From: Furfurilactobacillus entadae
Lineage (GTDB): Bacteria; Bacillota; Bacilli; Lactobacillales; Lactobacillaceae
Direction: 5' to 3'
NCBI RefSeq assembly: GCF_045862745.1
Contig: NZ_BQXN01000015.1
Location: 1-54,713 of the forward strand
DNA length: 54,713 bases
The notes below the pieces were generated by a model that ran no database searches, had not been told where the DNA came from, and saw only the letters and a program-made list of their open reading frames with translations. Every line of letters begins with the position of its first letter. Position 1 is the first letter of the stretch. Shown here piece by piece: positions 52,464 through 54,713 of the stretch. The translations under genes were made by a program, and so were the position numbers.

Positions 52464-53306
52464 ATGAACGCATTTGATCACGATGACCAATACCCACAAG
52501 CACTGTCCATTGCTGGCTCTGATTCTGGCGGCGGCGCTGGGATGCAGGCAGATCTAAAGACCATGCAGGCGCGAAAAACCTTCGCAACGACTGTTCTTGT
52601 TGCCATTACTGCTCAAAATACGCTCGGGGTGCAGGATGCGTTTTCTCTGCCACCAAAAATTATTGATGCGCAATTTGCTAGTTTAGCAGCGGATCTCGCC
52701 ATTAAAGCCTGTAAAACGGGTATGCTCGCTGACGTTACGCGGGTTAAAACGGTGGTGACGAACCTGAAGCGCTACGACTTTGGCCCGTTAACCGTGGACC
52801 CCGTAATGATTGCTAAGGGGGGCGCACCGTTGCTTAGTGACGATGCAATTGCTGTGGTTCGTGATGAACTACTGCCACTTGCGACCATCGTCACACCAAA
52901 TCTTCCTGAAGCAATGGCCTTAACCAACATGACGATAACGACTGATCAGGACATGCAACGAGCCGCTGAGCAGTTACAAGCACGCGGGACCGCCAACGTT
53001 ATTATTAAAGGGGGTCACGAAGCAAATAGTGATCAGGTTCGCGATTTTGTGCTGTTAGAAAACGGCCGGTCGTTTTGGCTTAGCGCGCCGCGCATCGAGA
53101 CGATCAGGACACACGGGACTGGCGACACACTCTCAGCCTGCATCACCGCTGAACTTGCGAAGGGGGCCAGCATTGAAACTGCCATTCGCACCGGGAAGCA
53201 ATTCGTCACGGCGACCATAACAGACGGGATTACGGTGGGTCATGGTCACGGACCATTGAATCATTGGGCCACCATTGATGAGCAGGAGGGGCACAATGAA
53301 CTTTAA
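52464..53306 (+). CDS. thiD: Hydroxymethylpyrimidine/phosphomethylpyrimidine kinase
   Basis: Two-step kinase for the pyrimidine half of thiamin; 280 residues. Motifs: SIAGSDSGGGAGMQADLKT near 16-34, TAQNT, DPVMIAKGG, LVTPNLPEA-like IVTPNLPEA and HGTGDTLSACI with the catalytic Asp. The N-terminus is about ten residues longer than usual. The ribosome site GGGGAGGAC lies in the end of thiM; the stop overlaps the thiE start. Confidence 0.95.
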   Translation: MNAFDHDDQYPQALSIAGSDSGGGAGMQADLKTMQARKTFATTVLVAITAQNTLGVQDAFSLPPKIIDAQFASLAADLAIKACKTGMLADVTRVKTVVTNLKRYDFGPLTVDPVMIAKGGAPLLSDDAIAVVRDELLPLATIVTPNLPEAMALTNMTITTDQDMQRAAEQLQARGTANVIIKGGHEANSDQVRDFVLLENGRSFWLSAPRIETIRTHGTGDTLSACITAELAKGASIETAIRTGKQFVTATITDGITVGHGHGPLNHWATIDEQEGHNEL

Positions 53307-53937
53307 CGCAAAGCAATTAACGGCGTACTTTGTGGCTGGATCACAAGATGTCCCAGCTGGTCAAACCTTGCCAGATCAGTTGGCAGCGGCAATCGACGGG
53401 GGAATCACTGCTTTTCAGTACCGTGAAAAGGGACCTGGTGCACTAACAGGAACAGCCCGATTAACGTTGGGGGAACAGCTCCGGGCACAATGCCAAACGG
53501 CCAGCATTCCGTTTTTTGTTGATGATGACGTTGACTTAGCCCAAACGCTCCATGCGGACGGGATCCACGTCGGTCAAACGGATCAACGCATCGAGGCGGT
53601 CATTGCCGCCGTTCCCGACATGATCATCGGCTATTCGTGCCATACATTGGCTCAAGTTCGCACCGCAAACACGTTGGCGGCAGTTGACTACATTGGTAGT
53701 GGGCCCATTTTTCCAACGCAATCAAAAGCAGATGCGGATCCAGCCATTGGATTAACCGGGTTAACGGCCTTAGTTCAGGCAAGTCGCCGCCCCATTGTTG
53801 CGATTGGTGGCCTTACGCAAGCTAATTATCAAGCAGTGGCCAGGACAGGTGTCGCCGGCGCCGCTGTTATCAGTTTACTCACCCAGGCGCCCAACATCAC
53901 TGCGGCAGCCCACGACCTGCTGGAAACATTTAGCTAA
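53296..53937 (+). CDS. thiE: Thiamine phosphate synthase
   Basis: Joins the two phosphorylated halves to thiamin phosphate; 213 residues, TIM barrel. Motifs: FQYREKGPG (pyrimidine pyrophosphate site), FVDDDVDLA, HVGQTDQ, YIGSGPIFPTQSKADAD and VAIGGL. Start at 53296 follows AGGAGGGG and overlaps thiD by 11 bases. Together thiM, thiD and thiE allow salvage only; no de novo thiazole or pyrimidine gene is seen. Confidence 0.95.
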   Translation: MNFNAKQLTAYFVAGSQDVPAGQTLPDQLAAAIDGGITAFQYREKGPGALTGTARLTLGEQLRAQCQTASIPFFVDDDVDLAQTLHADGIHVGQTDQRIEAVIAAVPDMIIGYSCHTLAQVRTANTLAAVDYIGSGPIFPTQSKADADPAIGLTGLTALVQASRRPIVAIGGLTQANYQAVARTGVAGAAVISLLTQAPNITAAAHDLLETFS

Positions 53938-53980
53938 GCGGCGAAAAACATTAAACTCTCGCTAAACCAACGGGAAAAGA

Positions 53981-54010
53981 TTGCATTTTTCTCACGCCGA
54001 GGCCTACACT
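53981..54010 (+). promoter_or_regulatory. Promoter of the 54045 gene
   Basis: TTGCAT at 53981-53986, 18-bp spacer, TACACT at 54005-54010. Confidence 0.5.
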
Positions 54011-54044
54011 AATAACAATTAATTAGTTTACTGGGGAGAACATC

Positions 54045-54299
54045 ATGCAGAAACGACCAAAACCAATCAATCCGGCCATGCCAACCAACATCGCGTGGGT
54101 GATGGCAGTGACCGGGATCATCATCGGACTTTTAGTAGGGGTCCTCTTACCGTTCCAATTTAACGGTTCGTTCATTTGGGGGATTCTTGCCATGATTTTG
54201 ACGGACATCATCTTTTTAGTTTGCTATCGCAGGGTAAGCATCCAAAAACAGACAAAGGCCCGGGCGGTCGCTGATAACGCTGAATCAGCGAGTCATTAA
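54045..54299 (+). CDS. Small membrane protein of unknown function
   Basis: Protein of 84 residues with two hydrophobic helices (about 17-37 and 42-60), basic N-terminus and polar tail. I do not recognise the family. GGGGAG precedes the ATG, and a promoter lies upstream, which supports it as a real gene. Confidence 0.7.
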   Translation: MQKRPKPINPAMPTNIAWVMAVTGIIIGLLVGVLLPFQFNGSFIWGILAMILTDIIFLVCYRRVSIQKQTKARAVADNAESASH

Positions 54300-54364
54300 T
54301 AGACCAATCAAAAAGGACTGCATTCCTAAATTTCTGGGATGACCTTTACCCCGAAAGTTGAAAC

Positions 54365-54589
54365 NNNNNNNNNNNNNNNNNNNNNNNNNNNNNNNNNNNN
54401 NNNNNNNNNNNNNNNNNNNNNNNNNNNNNNNNNNNNNNNNNNNNNNNNNNNNNNNNNNNNNNNNNNNNNNNNNNNNNNNNNNNNNNNNNNNNNNNNNNNN
54501 NNNNNNNNNNNNNNNNNNNNNNNNNNNNNNNNNNNNNNNNNNNNNNNNNNNNNNNNNNNNNNNNNNNNNNNNNNNNNNNNNNNNNNNNN
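54365..54589. other. Assembly gap (225 N)
   Basis: A run of undetermined bases. Its two flanks are complementary: ACCCCGAAAGTT just before, AACTTTCGGGGT just after. Confidence 0.99.
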
Positions 54590-54713
54590 CAAACTTTCGG
54601 GGTTTTCTTATGACTAAAATTTCTATTGAAACTAAAATCATTGCTGTTGAAGCGTATCTAACAGGAACGGATTCAAAACTTGCTGTTCGAAACAGATATC
54701 ACACTGCCGGACA
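54590..54713 (+). mobile_element. Start of an insertion sequence
   Basis: The segment after the gap carries the leader CAAACTTTCGGGGTTTTCTT and a transposase start. The left end of the element may lie before the gap near 54340-54364, where TGACCTTTACCCCGAAAG could be the terminal inverted repeat. The right end is outside the window. Confidence 0.55.
54610..54713 (+). CDS. Transposase N-terminus, IS3 family-like (partial)
   Basis: 34 codons are visible, beginning MTKISIETKIIAVEAYLTG and continuing TDSKLAVRNRYHTAG. This resembles the helix-turn-helix start of IS3-family OrfA, which binds the element ends (K-x-x-x-V-x-x-Y-L-x-G pattern then a second helix). The gene runs off the window. Family assignment is from a short piece only. 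Confidence 0.6.
   Translation, partial: MTKISIETKIIAVEAYLTGTDSKLAVRNRYHTAG

Overview
This window is a chromosomal segment of a low-to-mid GC Firmicute, almost certainly a member of the Lactobacillaceae (genus not resolved from sequence alone). The grounds are the Bacilli-type gene orders cmk-rpsA-der-hup, rbgA-rnhB-dprA-topA-trmFO-xerC and plsY<>parE-parC, a thymidylate synthase of the long Lactobacillus casei type (316 residues, catalytic Cys at 198), strong AGGAGG-type ribosome binding sites and frequent intrinsic terminators. No rRNA, tRNA or CRISPR array was seen.

Layout. 1-5100: an (CTCAA)16 tandem repeat, a short leader region and a complete type III restriction-modification system (mod, res). 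5295-10662: housekeeping cluster cmk, rpsA, der, hup and a TPR protein. 10766-14472: leftward genes (LtrA-like membrane protein, amidohydrolase, small unknown protein, YitT-like protein) with a possible gene remnant. 14611-19236: cca, a Uup-type ABC-F ATPase, thyA and folA in one operon. 19303-22972: hemolysin III-like protein (leftward), then degV, a GDSL hydrolase, ypmS-like and yozE-like genes. 23001-33364 is the accessory part: MarR regulator with divergent MFS exporter, a truncated reductase, a TetR regulator with two matching operators, several NAD(P)-binding oxidoreductases, an isochorismatase-like hydrolase, a second TetR with a divergent oxidoreductase operon, a TMEM175-like channel and a DUF1801 protein. 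33829-43088: rbgA, rnhB, a frameshifted dprA, topA, trmFO, xerC, a LacX-like epimerase and leftward plsY. 43386-50210: parE, parC, a LysR regulator overlapping ppaC. 50400-53937: msrB-msrA, then a TPP riboswitch controlling thiM-thiD-thiE. 54045-54713: a small membrane protein, a 225-base run of N, and the start of an IS transposase.

How parts fit together. The most notable region is the left edge. The pentanucleotide tract ends one base before a candidate promoter, which appears to start transcription at the ATG of a 24-codon leader frame whose stop codon abuts the mod start codon. This suggests length-variable control of an epigenetic methyltransferase. In the accessory region three regulator/operator sets can be read directly: TetR with two 14-bp dyads placed between -35 and -10 of its own and the next operon's promoter; MarR with two related dyads; and a second TetR with a wide dyad lying across overlapping divergent promoters. 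These sets probably control small redox or detoxification modules. The start of the tetR gene at 25390 coincides with the predicted transcription start, so its mRNA is probably leaderless. Several genes show decay or altered key residues: dprA (one-base frameshift), a truncated FMN reductase, an NmrA-like protein that seems to lack an internal segment, an amidohydrolase with an altered metal motif, and RbgA with an altered G4 motif.
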